From: JBAXQQ01 sp037131695
GTDB taxonomy: Bacteria > Armatimonadota > Hebobacteria > CAIYQO01
Direction of reading: 5' to 3'
Assembly: GCA_964638715.1 (NCBI GenBank)
Contig: CAZWZF010000043.1
Span: 1 to 42,353, forward strand
DNA: 42,353 bases
The translations under genes were made by a program, and so were the position numbers. The notes below the pieces were generated by a model, which saw only the letters and a program-made list of their open reading frames with translations, was not told where the DNA came from and did no database searches. Below are positions 1 through 7,770 of this stretch, piece by piece; within the stretch, counting starts at the first letter, position 1, and each line of letters starts with the position of its first letter.

Positions 1-108
1 AGAAATGGATATTATTTGTGTATATCACTTAATGTTGCGGGGTTAGGGATTAATCAAAGGTTTTGATTATTAAAGCAGCCATTATTTTATCAAGTAACTA
101 TAATAACT

Positions 109-180
109 CCCCTCCTTGACAAGGAGGGGGTAGGGGGTGGTTGGGTTGATTATATATTTAGTATGGTTTTGCAATAGCCT
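109..180. repeat. Composite hairpin repeat (CCCCTCCTTG palindrome plus GGTTTTGCAA tail)
   Basis: Positions 109-129 form a near-perfect palindrome, CCCCTCCTTG-A-CAAGGAGGGG, followed by a GGGGGTGG tract. An AT-rich gap follows, then GGTTTTGCAATAGCCT at 165-180. The same order of parts (C-rich/G-rich hairpin, G-rich tract, AT-rich stretch, GGTTTTGCAA) recurs at about 14864-14953, so this appears to be one dispersed composite element. Related G-rich hairpin arms occur near 17711, 18099 and 40246. It lies downstream of the minus-strand gene at 205-696 and could also act as a terminator. Function unknown. Confidence 0.6.
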
Positions 181-184
181 CAGT

Positions 185-204
185 AATTCTCAATTCTCAA
201 TTTT
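185..204. repeat. Heptamer tandem repeat (AATTCTC)
   Basis: Two exact copies of AATTCTC followed by a partial third directly abut the stop codon (TAA, complement of 205-207) of the minus-strand gene. It is one of at least nine heptanucleotide arrays of different sequence in this window. Confidence 0.6.
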
Positions 205-696
205 TTAATTCCCCTTCACCGCTTTCTCTATCGAAAAGTTGCCGGGGTATCCTTCGCGGATGTAGAATGATTTTCTTTCTTTGTTTAGGATAATGACAGT
301 TGGTACTCTTCTTATCCCCAGTTTCTGGCTCCAGGTGGTGTCATCCAGCAGTACCGGAAAGGGGATTTCTTTCTTTTTCACCAATGGTCGTATTTCTTCG
401 GTACGCTGGCCGTCGATGCTTACTGTCCACAGGGTGAAGTTCAACTCTTTTTGTTTGGCGGACAGCTCTTTTATATACGGCAGTGCTTTTTCCCAGGTGT
501 CGCACCAGAATGCCCAGAATATCACCACCACATATTCAGTCTTTACATCTGCCATCTGGCGGCGGTTGGCGTCCAGGTCAAAAAAAGCGGCATCTGCCAT
601 TGACGATCCGACGCGGGGAGGCGGTGTTTTTTTCTCCTCCCCGCAGATGTTCAGGGTCAATATAAACAGCACTATCATAATGATTACTGGTCGCAA
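205..696 (-). CDS. Exported TlpA/thioredoxin-fold protein lacking the resolving cysteine
   Basis: The 163-residue protein has an N-terminal hydrophobic export segment (about residues 5-17) and a TlpA/AhpC-TSA-like fold. The usual W-C-x-x-C redox motif reads W64-C65-D-T-W68, so only the first cysteine remains. The cis-proline of the fold is present (V131-P132). The only other cysteine is C18 at the end of the hydrophobic segment. It could be a lipid-attachment cysteine, but isoleucine at -1 is non-canonical. The start is TTG, with GAGGA about seven bases upstream overlapping the end of the alpha-2-macroglobulin gene, and the gap between the two genes is three bases. The next ATG (codon 7) would leave no positive charge before the hydrophobic stretch, which supports TTG. 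With one cysteine it cannot act as a normal dithiol reductase. A mixed-disulfide, peroxidase-like or structural role is inference. Close coupling suggests a shared periplasmic function with A2M. Confidence 0.85.
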   Translation of the reverse strand: MRPVIIMIVLFILTLNICGEEKKTPPPRVGSSMADAAFFDLDANRRQMADVKTEYVVVIFWAFWCDTWEKALPYIKELSAKQKELNFTLWTVSIDGQRTEEIRPLVKKKEIPFPVLLDDTTWSQKLGIRRVPTVIILNKERKSFYIREGYPGNFSIEKAVKGN

Positions 697-699
697 GGT

Positions 700-3600
700 T
701 TATTCCTCAGTCACGTTAAGCCGAACGAATTTGCCTTCACCGCGCACTTCGGGTTGGTACATTAGCCACGCACTGGTGGGTCGAATGCGGTATTTGCCCG
801 GCGCCTCGGTACGCAGGTAATAGGTTATCGTCTGTTCGCCTTTTCCCACATTGTCAAAATAATACAGGATACGGTCATCCCATACTTCTCTTCGGTTGTA
901 TGGCTGCCGATAATAGTATTCGTAACCATCATCATACGACGAAGTGATTTCACAGCCCGCCGGTATCGGTTCTTCCAGCAGCATGTAGCGGAAGTTCTGG
1001 TTGGCGGTCAATGTAGTAGTCACCTGTATCATCGCGCCGGGCGGCTGGTTCCCCGCGTCAATAGGGTCTTCCGACACTACCTGGTACTTGCGGGTAATGC
1101 GAATGTCGCCGGTGGACGGTGTCGCCTGCTCTGCCGGCAAAACGTAATGAATCCGCGAATTCCAGTACAGGTTTCCGGTGCCGTTCTTCACCAATTCAAT
1201 CTCGTTGTTGCCAGCTTTTAAATCCGCTGCCGGCACAGTGATAGTTACCGGGTCAAGGAAAGCGTCTTTCTTTGTGAAGTTCAATGTCTTAACATCTTTT
1301 CCGTTCACCTTTACCGTCAATGAGTAATTCGGCTCCAACTCTTGTGTCTGTTTCAGGTATTCCGTCAACGCCATCACTGCCGACGCGGTGTCTTTGCTGG
1401 ACGACCATCCGCGGTCTTCGCGGGCAGCCATCAGCCAGCGAACGGCAGGGGTGATATTTTCACTTTTCGGTTTCACTGCCAATAGTGCCTGCATTACCTG
1501 CGAAGTCACTTCGACATCGTTATCGCGCCAGGAACCCCAGTATGGCATTGTGCCACCGGTAAGATTTGCGCTCCAATGCGCGATGGTTCCAGTTGCTATT
1601 GTCTTGCCATCCAATCCGTCAGCAATCGCCACAGCATTATCATGATATTTGGCCATCCCTTTTTGCTTGCTTAAATCTTCCAGTGCCAGCACCAGGCTGG
1701 CGCGGCTGAAGATATCCAGTGTTTTTTCTTTCTTTATCAGTTCATCTGCCATTTTCACAGTCATTTTGGCAATATTGTCGTTCCACACCTTGGATACCAT
1801 CAATGCCCGCAGCATATATGCCGCCTCTGCCGGACTATTGGTATTCATGTGGCTGGTCAGGTAATTCACGCCGCGCGGTATAGACGCCTCCGCCATCGGG
1901 TATCCGGCATCCCGCGCCATCGACAAGCCATACACGATGTAGGCGGTGATGCCCGGGTCACTGGTGTCAAACTCCCACCAGTTCCATCCGCCGTCACCAT
2001 GCTGGAAACGCATCAGTTTCTGAGTGCCGAAATTGACATACCTATCCAGCATTTTGGGAACTGGTCTGCCTGTATTCAGGTCGCGCATCGCCTTGGCAAC
2101 AATGACGTTGGGCAGGAACTGGCTCATCGTCTGTTCGGCGCAGCCATAAGGATATTCCACCAGGTATTGCAAGGCGTCAAATATCGGACCAGCTACGGAT
2201 GGCGATACCGAGATTTCCAGTTTCGAGTTTTTCATTATCGCGCCATCCGGCAATTTCATCTTCAACTTGGTGCTGGTATCAGTCATGCCGGCCTGCGCGT
2301 CGACGCGTTTGGCGCCATCCGGCAATATTGGCAAGGTGCTTTCTGTCGCGTCCTGCGCTCCCGGTCCGGCATCCGCACTGCATAGGAAAACAGCCGCGTC
2401 CTCGCCGGTCACATTCACCTTCCAGGTAAGTCGTTTTATGCCATTTGGCGGCAGCGTCACCGTCTGTTCCTGCGCGCCTGACACCGATACACCGTCCGCG
2501 GTCAGGGTGACCTTGGCGGTCTTCTCGACTTCCGAATAGTTCTGCACTATCGCCGCCGCCGTCGCTTCGTCATGCTGCACATAAAATCGCGGCAGCGCCA
2601 GTCGTACCATCAACGGCAGGTTCACCTTCACGTCGTCACTCGTCTTGCCGCCACTGCTGTCGGCAGTTAACGCGCAGGCATTGGTGCGCCACGAGGTAAG
2701 GGTGTCGGGAACAGTGAAAGTAAACTTGCCATGTCCATCCGCGTCGGTAATTAGCGATGGTGCCCAGTAAGCGGTGTCAGCAAAGTTGCGGCGGATGGAG
2801 ACTCCTACTGGTGATCTGTCATGTATTTGTAAAGGCATTTGTCCATTACGCATCATAATATTACTAAAATTTCCACCAAGAGCTGTCAATATTACATCAT
2901 TATATCCATGTTGAGAAACTACCTGATATGCCCCACCCGGATAAGTGCCGGAGAGCGAATAGTCATCGGATACACGCATCTCTTGCCGATTCCAGAAAAT
3001 ATTGTATGGATTCGCGGTGTTATCACCTTGGATGGCGTATATGGAAGCATCCACTACGTTAAGACCGACTTCCGACTCGACTCCTTTATTGTCTGAATTA
3101 GTGACGACAACATCGTAACTGGCAGTTTCACCGGGTTTATATACCGTCTTGTCAGGGGTTAATTTGATATTAAGCAACTTCTTACTGGCGGGAACAGATA
3201 AACTCGTGTTGAAGCGATTACACTCGCCATCTTTAACTGCATACATCATCACATATACCCCGCGCAGGTATTCTGCCTTCACCGGGATATCTATGTTAAA
3301 TTCTTTGGCGGGTATTTTGCCGACTTCCATTTTATACAGTTCTTCGCCTTCAATAGTCAGCAGGTACGGGGTGCCGACCAGCGAACTGGTCACGTGTAAC
3401 TTGGCTATGTCACCTGGTTTATAGTTATCTTTCAGGAAATATGTATCCAGAGTTGGTGTTGTTGGCACCTCGAGTTTTTCTACAACATTAATCCCGCCTT
3501 CCGAATAAATGGCATTTCCCTTGCTGTCTACACCCCACACTTCCAATTTATACCATCCCGGATGCATCGGGGTATATGTCACTGTGCCTTTGCCATCTTT

Positions 3601-5184
3601 ATTGGTTGCCGCATTCAGCTTAACCTCTTTTTCATACTGGCGGCCTTCCCGGTCGGTAAGGTATTCTATTACTTTCACCGTTGCTTTTGTCATCACCGGC
3701 TTGCCTTCAAGGTTGCTGGCATACACATTGATATCTACCGGCTTTTTGGGAAGGTATTGCGGCTTATCAACTGAAATAGACAGGTTATAATCAGCGTAAT
3801 TGATTGTTGTTCCGACACTGGCAGATTGCTCGCGGTTGGCAGAATCGGTGACAGTGGCATTAACATTAATAGTACGTGACATTGGCACAACTTTTGTCGA
3901 TACTTTCAATACAAATTTGCCATCTTTATCCAATATAGTGGTTCCGTTGATAGGTTCTTCTATGCCAATGCTGGCCTGGCTGCCAAGTCCGACGGCATTC
4001 ATTATGTTAGTGGGAACCTGACCACCATTTTGATAAAATGTTATCTGATAATTTACCTTTGCGCCAGTTACCGGGGAACCCGCATAATAATTGGCAGAGA
4101 TAGTAATGGGTATCACGTCACCGCCGAAATAATGCTTGTCCGGGATAGTCGCCGAAGCGGAAAACTCCGGTTTGCGGTATGCCTGGACATTGAATGAATA
4201 ATATTCGCGGTAATCGCCGACGGATACTTCCACGCTGTAATTGCCCAGCGGCGGTTCCGGGGCAAGCTGGTATTCGCCGGAGAATGACCCCCATTTATTC
4301 AGCGGGATATGCTTGTCGGCGACGATGCTGTCGCCGCGAACCTTTATCTGCACATGGACAGACTCAATATTTGGCAGCGATAATGCCCCGCGTTTTACCG
4401 CGCGCAGAGTGCCGCGGTATTGCACCAGTTGACCGGGACGATAAATGGGACGGTCGGTGTAAAAATATGTTCGGAATGGTTTTTCGATGTTTGGCTGCGA
4501 CGCGCGGGAGAATGCCGGGGATTTTCCCTGCGAGGCTATCCACAGCAGTTCTTTCGGCTTGGGTGCGGTTTTAAAAGTAGCTAATCCGTCGCTGCCGGTG
4601 ATGACGGTTTCCACATAACCGGTTTCGTTAAACAGTTTCAATTGCGCGCCATTCACCGGCTTGCCATCTTTGGTATTGACCAGCCATGCCTTCACCACAT
4701 CGGGAGATCGTTTTACCAGCAGCGCCTGCGACGATACCGCCACCCATGAGCGTTTGGTAATCCCATACCCCTTCACCTCTACCACATATACGCCTTCCGG
4801 CAGCTTTTCCAGCTTCACATTTTTGTAAAACCAGTAATTATTGTAATATTTATCTTTGGTCGCAACCTGCTGGGTGCGGTAAGGACGGCTCAGTTTCATC
4901 TTTTGCAGACGATTCGCCGCGCTTAACGGGTCTTTTTCGTTGTAGGAGTTTTCCAGCACTTTCGCGTTGGGGATGATATCTTCTACCTTCACCCGGTACA
5001 GCGACAGTTGCACGCTATGCAGGTTGTAAAAAGAAACCGGCAAAATTATCGGTTTATTCACCTGGTAGATGCGCTGGTAAATATGCACCGACACGTTCGG
5101 GGTGAACGCGTTCGGCTTCGCACCCATTGCAAAGGCAGCTAAGCCCAGCAGTGCAGTAATCAACAAATTCCGCAGTATTGTCAT
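700..5184 (-). CDS. Secreted bacterial alpha-2-macroglobulin with thioester
   Basis: The 1494-residue protein has a cleavable signal peptide (hydrophobic residues about 6-20, AMGA at the likely cut) and no lipobox cysteine, so it should be a soluble periplasmic or secreted form, unlike the lipoprotein form of E. coli. Family signatures appear in order: macroglobulin beta domains; YTDRPIYRPGQ near residue 240; a bait-region stretch rich in N, G and M around 755-795; DTAYWAP and PDTLTSWR around 803-830; and the thioester YPYGCAEQ with the reactive Cys near residue 1013 in an alpha/alpha thioester domain. A C-terminal receptor-binding-like beta domain completes the family architecture. Such proteins trap proteases that cleave the bait region, by covalent thioester attack. 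The usual partner, a PBP1C-type transglycosylase, is absent here. Instead the gene is coupled to a one-cysteine thioredoxin-fold protein. Start ATG with AAGGAG upstream. Confidence 0.95.
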   Translation of the reverse strand: MTILRNLLITALLGLAAFAMGAKPNAFTPNVSVHIYQRIYQVNKPIILPVSFYNLHSVQLSLYRVKVEDIIPNAKVLENSYNEKDPLSAANRLQKMKLSRPYRTQQVATKDKYYNNYWFYKNVKLEKLPEGVYVVEVKGYGITKRSWVAVSSQALLVKRSPDVVKAWLVNTKDGKPVNGAQLKLFNETGYVETVITGSDGLATFKTAPKPKELLWIASQGKSPAFSRASQPNIEKPFRTYFYTDRPIYRPGQLVQYRGTLRAVKRGALSLPNIESVHVQIKVRGDSIVADKHIPLNKWGSFSGEYQLAPEPPLGNYSVEVSVGDYREYYSFNVQAYRKPEFSASATIPDKHYFGGDVIPITISANYYAGSPVTGAKVNYQITFYQNGGQVPTNIMNAVGLGSQASIGIEEPINGTTILDKDGKFVLKVSTKVVPMSRTINVNATVTDSANREQSASVGTTINYADYNLSISVDKPQYLPKKPVDINVYASNLEGKPVMTKATVKVIEYLTDREGRQYEKEVKLNAATNKDGKGTVTYTPMHPGWYKLEVWGVDSKGNAIYSEGGINVVEKLEVPTTPTLDTYFLKDNYKPGDIAKLHVTSSLVGTPYLLTIEGEELYKMEVGKIPAKEFNIDIPVKAEYLRGVYVMMYAVKDGECNRFNTSLSVPASKKLLNIKLTPDKTVYKPGETASYDVVVTNSDNKGVESEVGLNVVDASIYAIQGDNTANPYNIFWNRQEMRVSDDYSLSGTYPGGAYQVVSQHGYNDVILTALGGNFSNIMMRNGQMPLQIHDRSPVGVSIRRNFADTAYWAPSLITDADGHGKFTFTVPDTLTSWRTNACALTADSSGGKTSDDVKVNLPLMVRLALPRFYVQHDEATAAAIVQNYSEVEKTAKVTLTADGVSVSGAQEQTVTLPPNGIKRLTWKVNVTGEDAAVFLCSADAGPGAQDATESTLPILPDGAKRVDAQAGMTDTSTKLKMKLPDGAIMKNSKLEISVSPSVAGPIFDALQYLVEYPYGCAEQTMSQFLPNVIVAKAMRDLNTGRPVPKMLDRYVNFGTQKLMRFQHGDGGWNWWEFDTSDPGITAYIVYGLSMARDAGYPMAEASIPRGVNYLTSHMNTNSPAEAAYMLRALMVSKVWNDNIAKMTVKMADELIKKEKTLDIFSRASLVLALEDLSKQKGMAKYHDNAVAIADGLDGKTIATGTIAHWSANLTGGTMPYWGSWRDNDVEVTSQVMQALLAVKPKSENITPAVRWLMAAREDRGWSSSKDTASAVMALTEYLKQTQELEPNYSLTVKVNGKDVKTLNFTKKDAFLDPVTITVPAADLKAGNNEIELVKNGTGNLYWNSRIHYVLPAEQATPSTGDIRITRKYQVVSEDPIDAGNQPPGAMIQVTTTLTANQNFRYMLLEEPIPAGCEITSSYDDGYEYYYRQPYNRREVWDDRILYYFDNVGKGEQTITYYLRTEAPGKYRIRPTSAWLMYQPEVRGEGKFVRLNVTEE

Positions 5185-5210
5185 AAGACTCTCCTTATTC
5201 CAGTGTTTAG

Positions 5211-5231
5211 TTTTCAGTTTTCAGTTTTCAG
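5211..5231. repeat. Heptamer tandem repeat (TTTTCAG)
   Basis: Three exact TTTTCAG units flanked by degenerate copies lie just upstream of the alpha-2-macroglobulin start. A two-unit relative (GTTTTCG, GTTTTCA) occurs at 17667-17680. Confidence 0.75.
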
Positions 5232-5237
5232 TTTTTT

Positions 5238-5267
5238 GACATGATTAACATGATTTTCATGATTTTA
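5238..5267. repeat. Nine-base tandem repeat (ATGATTAAC type)
   Basis: ATGATT recurs at 5241, 5250 and 5259, exactly nine bases apart, after TTTTGAC. The same leader and units occur at 15543-15572 and, in the opposite orientation with GGATT variants, at 10521-10552. It is a dispersed tandem-repeat family of unknown function. Confidence 0.65.
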
Positions 5268-5315
5268 TCAGGGACTGACACCGAGTGGCGAAGCCATGAA
5301 GGTGTCTGTACCATC
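5268..5315. repeat. 48-bp dispersed repeat, copy 1
   Basis: These 48 bases match the reverse complement of 14810-14857 at 47 of 48 positions. The unit contains its own partial dyads (GACACC...GGTGTC and TGGC-GAA-GCCA). The 11-base core TGGCGAAGCCA occurs again at 15582-15592. The near identity of two copies 9.5 kb apart suggests recent spread or sequence conservation. Confidence 0.8.
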
Positions 5316-5373
5316 ATATTATCACAAGATTTTATAATATCCTGTAAACCCCTTATAATCATGTCAAAAAAAA

Positions 5374-6039
5374 TCATTTCACCTTCACAGGCTCAATAAA
5401 GCGCATCGCTTCTATACGCAGGTATTCTACTTTGTCGTTTTTCTTTGCCTTCGCACGAATGCGCGCCCACTCGACCATCTTTTTCGGGTCTTTCGTTTCA
5501 CCAGGCAGCACCACGCCGGTTTCGTTTGCCCCTCGCGCTGCCAGGCCGTCAGTTACCGGGTCCAAGGTCAGCGGGTCGGCAATTGGCGTGACATCGCCTA
5601 TTATAGATATAATGACGCGAATTTTTGGTAATTGTTCCGGTTTCAGTGGGGGAAATCTTTTATCATTTGCACCGGCGAGTAAGGCGTTGGCGATAATCTC
5701 TTCGCCGAGAGTGCGCTGTTGTGGTTCGAGAGTGCCCATACAGCATACCGGTGCGCCTTGCGCGTTCATCGCACTGACAAACACCGCGCCGCGCATCTGC
5801 AGCAAGTCCGGCAGTTCTTTTGGCAGTGGAAGCTGGTCATGTTGAAGCACCGCCAGATTAAGCGCTTTTCGCGCCAACGCCAACGCCAGTTCACCCTGGT
5901 TCCGGGTATCACGATGAAATGCGTCAATGATCTCAGACGCGAAAGCAGTGGAGAAGATAAGCAAAAACAGTACGCCGACAAGCGCAAGCAAAAGGGCAGA
6001 TTTGATCCATATTGTTTTACAGTCAAAAAAGACCCGCAT
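5374..6039 (-). CDS. Exported or membrane-anchored AMMECR1-domain protein
   Basis: The 221-residue protein starts with a basic segment and one strong hydrophobic helix (about residues 14-34, ending S-T-A-F-A-S), so it should be a signal peptide or inner-membrane anchor with the rest outside the cytoplasm. Residues about 80-215 match the AMMECR1 fold: RGAVFVSAM, then CCMGTLEP (99-106) at the family's C-x-G-T-L motif, RFPPL (128-132), IRVIISIIGDV, DPLTLDP and GVVLPGE. AMMECR1 proteins are usually cytosolic and their biochemical role is unsettled. An exported version is uncommon. It is upstream of and parallel to the alpha-2-macroglobulin gene, 189 bases away, so common transcription is possible but repeats fill the gap. 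ATG start with GGGAG at good spacing. Family call fairly sure, function unknown. Confidence 0.8.
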   Translation of the reverse strand: MRVFFDCKTIWIKSALLLALVGVLFLLIFSTAFASEIIDAFHRDTRNQGELALALARKALNLAVLQHDQLPLPKELPDLLQMRGAVFVSAMNAQGAPVCCMGTLEPQQRTLGEEIIANALLAGANDKRFPPLKPEQLPKIRVIISIIGDVTPIADPLTLDPVTDGLAARGANETGVVLPGETKDPKKMVEWARIRAKAKKNDKVEYLRIEAMRFIEPVKVK

Positions 6040-6242
6040 CCTTCACTCCCTGATATCTAAACCAGATATTAAATAGTATTCCTGTGATGTTGTATATGTC
6101 AATAGGAAGACAACTAATAAATGTCATTAAAACAAATGCCTACTGAGTTAACCGGCAGGCAAAATAACAGGGATATTTGGGTTTTATTTTAGTATAGCGC
6201 ACCCATAGTGATGCCGAACTTTTTAACGAGAGGATAAATACC

Positions 6243-6277
6243 AAATAAAATGGTGGATACTTTTAAGATATCCACCA
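6243..6277 (-). terminator. Rho-independent terminator after prepilin-like gene 1
   Basis: On the minus strand a perfect nine-base stem (TGGTGGATA / TATCCACCA, nine-base loop, 6251-6277) is followed by TTTTATTT, 27 bases after the stop codon at 6304. Confidence 0.8.
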
Positions 6278-6303
6278 TAAAATTCATGATAGTTGTCAGT
6301 TAA

Positions 6304-7575
6304 TTAAAACGCTGATATAGAATATTTCTTTTGTAAGTAGTTTTCAACAAATGATCTGTCCGTGTCATTTATAGCACGGGTGAATATAAACATATCAGCA
6401 AGTCTAAGGTCGCCTAACATGTCAAATCCGCCAATAACTGAACTTGTTTCTCCTGCCAGACCACCATCACACCCGAGCCATATATAGCGAGTTGCCGGCA
6501 TTCGACCACCACCATTATAATAAACTGTGTTTCCACCACTATAAAAGGTTACCTGTCTGGTGTTAAACCACAATCGCAACCCGCTGGTATCGCTTACCAT
6601 AGTACGTATAACCGGCATAACGCCACGATTATTAGCTGCAAAAACAACGTCATTAGGACTGTCAGCACCAGTCGGTGGTACATGCCATGGTGCGTTCCAC
6701 ATGCCATTACCTTCTATTCTCCATGCAGGTGAACCAGTCGCAGGGTTGAATGTTGTACCACCTGTTGATAACAAGCAGTAGGTATCAGTATGCGCGATAA
6801 TCCAGGAACTGGTTTGAAAATCAGTTCCCATTCCGGCAGTCTGAGTGTCTAATTGCAGCCAGTTATTTGCAGTAGTAAAGTTTATTGCTGGTTTACCTTG
6901 AAAAGTGCCAACCGCGGGTGGTGAACATAAGGTTGTAGTACTGAAATATGGGCTACCGCCTACTAATGGACCACGGGTAAATGATACTGTCGGAATACCA
7001 TCAATTGCGGTGTTAGTCCATTTACCATTGGCAGAGTCATAATTTGCCGGATCAAACCAATAATTAAGATTTGCCCACAGTGGTGAGTTTGGCTGAGTTG
7101 TAGCTTCAACATGTCCGTCAAGAAAACTGGCGATATATTTACCGGAATGACGTTTGTCCAAATCGGACAGGAAATGTGCAACTGTCGGAGTGCCGGCAGA
7201 AGCTGATAAATCAACAGTTAGCGTTTCTGATGTGGGTTCATTATAAGTTCCGATTGCCTTACCGCTTACCCACCAGCTATAACCGTAGCCATTAGGAGTA
7301 CTTTTACCAAGTGTAGGACAAACCAGTACACCTGGATCAACTTTGATATCACTCCAGATTGTCGCTGAACTTGGTAAGATCTCTTCATGATCTTGCACAT
7401 ACATCTGTATAGTCGCGGCTATTTGCCTCTGGTTGCTGGTGCAGGTTGTTTGCCGTGCTTTTTCGCGGGCACGGGCGAATACCGGGAATAGAATTGCGGC
7501 GAGGATTGCGATAATAGCAATTACGACCAACAATTCAATAAGGGTGAACCCCTTTTTAGTTTCAGTTGATAACAT
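6304..7575 (-). CDS. Prepilin-like (type II pseudopilin-type) protein with LamG-like C-terminus
   Basis: The 423-residue protein begins with a class III prepilin leader. Cleavage is expected between G9 and F10, with Glu at position 5 of the mature protein and a 20-residue hydrophobic helix. The processing-associated H-x9-DG motif (H near 142, then D-G-H-V-E) follows. The remaining two thirds looks like a concanavalin/LamG-type sandwich ending in a typical tail (about SFVENYLQKKYSI). It may be a minor pilin or secretion pseudopilin that displays a carbohydrate-binding-like domain, which is inference. It is monocistronic: a strong promoter lies at 7627-7655 and a terminator at 6243-6277. ATG start with GGGAGG seven bases upstream. 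Its mature N-terminus is almost identical to those of the two prepilins at 11-13.3 kb. No pilus motor or peptidase gene is nearby. Confidence 0.9.
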   Translation of the reverse strand: MLSTETKKGFTLIELLVVIAIIAILAAILFPVFARAREKARQTTCTSNQRQIAATIQMYVQDHEEILPSSATIWSDIKVDPGVLVCPTLGKSTPNGYGYSWWVSGKAIGTYNEPTSETLTVDLSASAGTPTVAHFLSDLDKRHSGKYIASFLDGHVEATTQPNSPLWANLNYWFDPANYDSANGKWTNTAIDGIPTVSFTRGPLVGGSPYFSTTTLCSPPAVGTFQGKPAINFTTANNWLQLDTQTAGMGTDFQTSSWIIAHTDTYCLLSTGGTTFNPATGSPAWRIEGNGMWNAPWHVPPTGADSPNDVVFAANNRGVMPVIRTMVSDTSGLRLWFNTRQVTFYSGGNTVYYNGGGRMPATRYIWLGCDGGLAGETSSVIGGFDMLGDLRLADMFIFTRAINDTDRSFVENYLQKKYSISAF

Positions 7576-7626
7576 ATAATACCTCCCTTGAATATACCGG
7601 ATTACAAGGCTTTCCGGTTAACCTAT

Positions 7627-7655
7627 ATTTTATTTCTTGCAGGCTAATCTGTCAA
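7627..7655 (-). promoter_or_regulatory. Sigma-70-type promoter for prepilin-like gene 1
   Basis: Minus strand: TTGACA (-35), exact 17-base spacer, TAAAAT (-10). The expected start near 7620 gives a leader of about 45 bases containing a small hairpin (ACCGGA/TCCGGT) and then the GGGAGG ribosome-binding site. Confidence 0.7.
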
Positions 7656-7770
7656 TAAAAATATACCCATTTAATGTATAATTTAAAAACCCTATTTATT
7701 TAACCACAAAGAACGCAAAAAACAAAATATAATATGGACAGGATTTTTGATTCAGGACGCGGCATAATAA

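Noticed and set aside
1849..2385. Plus-strand frame of 178 codons inside the A2M gene
   Set aside because: Antisense shadow of the thioester domain, with no recognisable motif.
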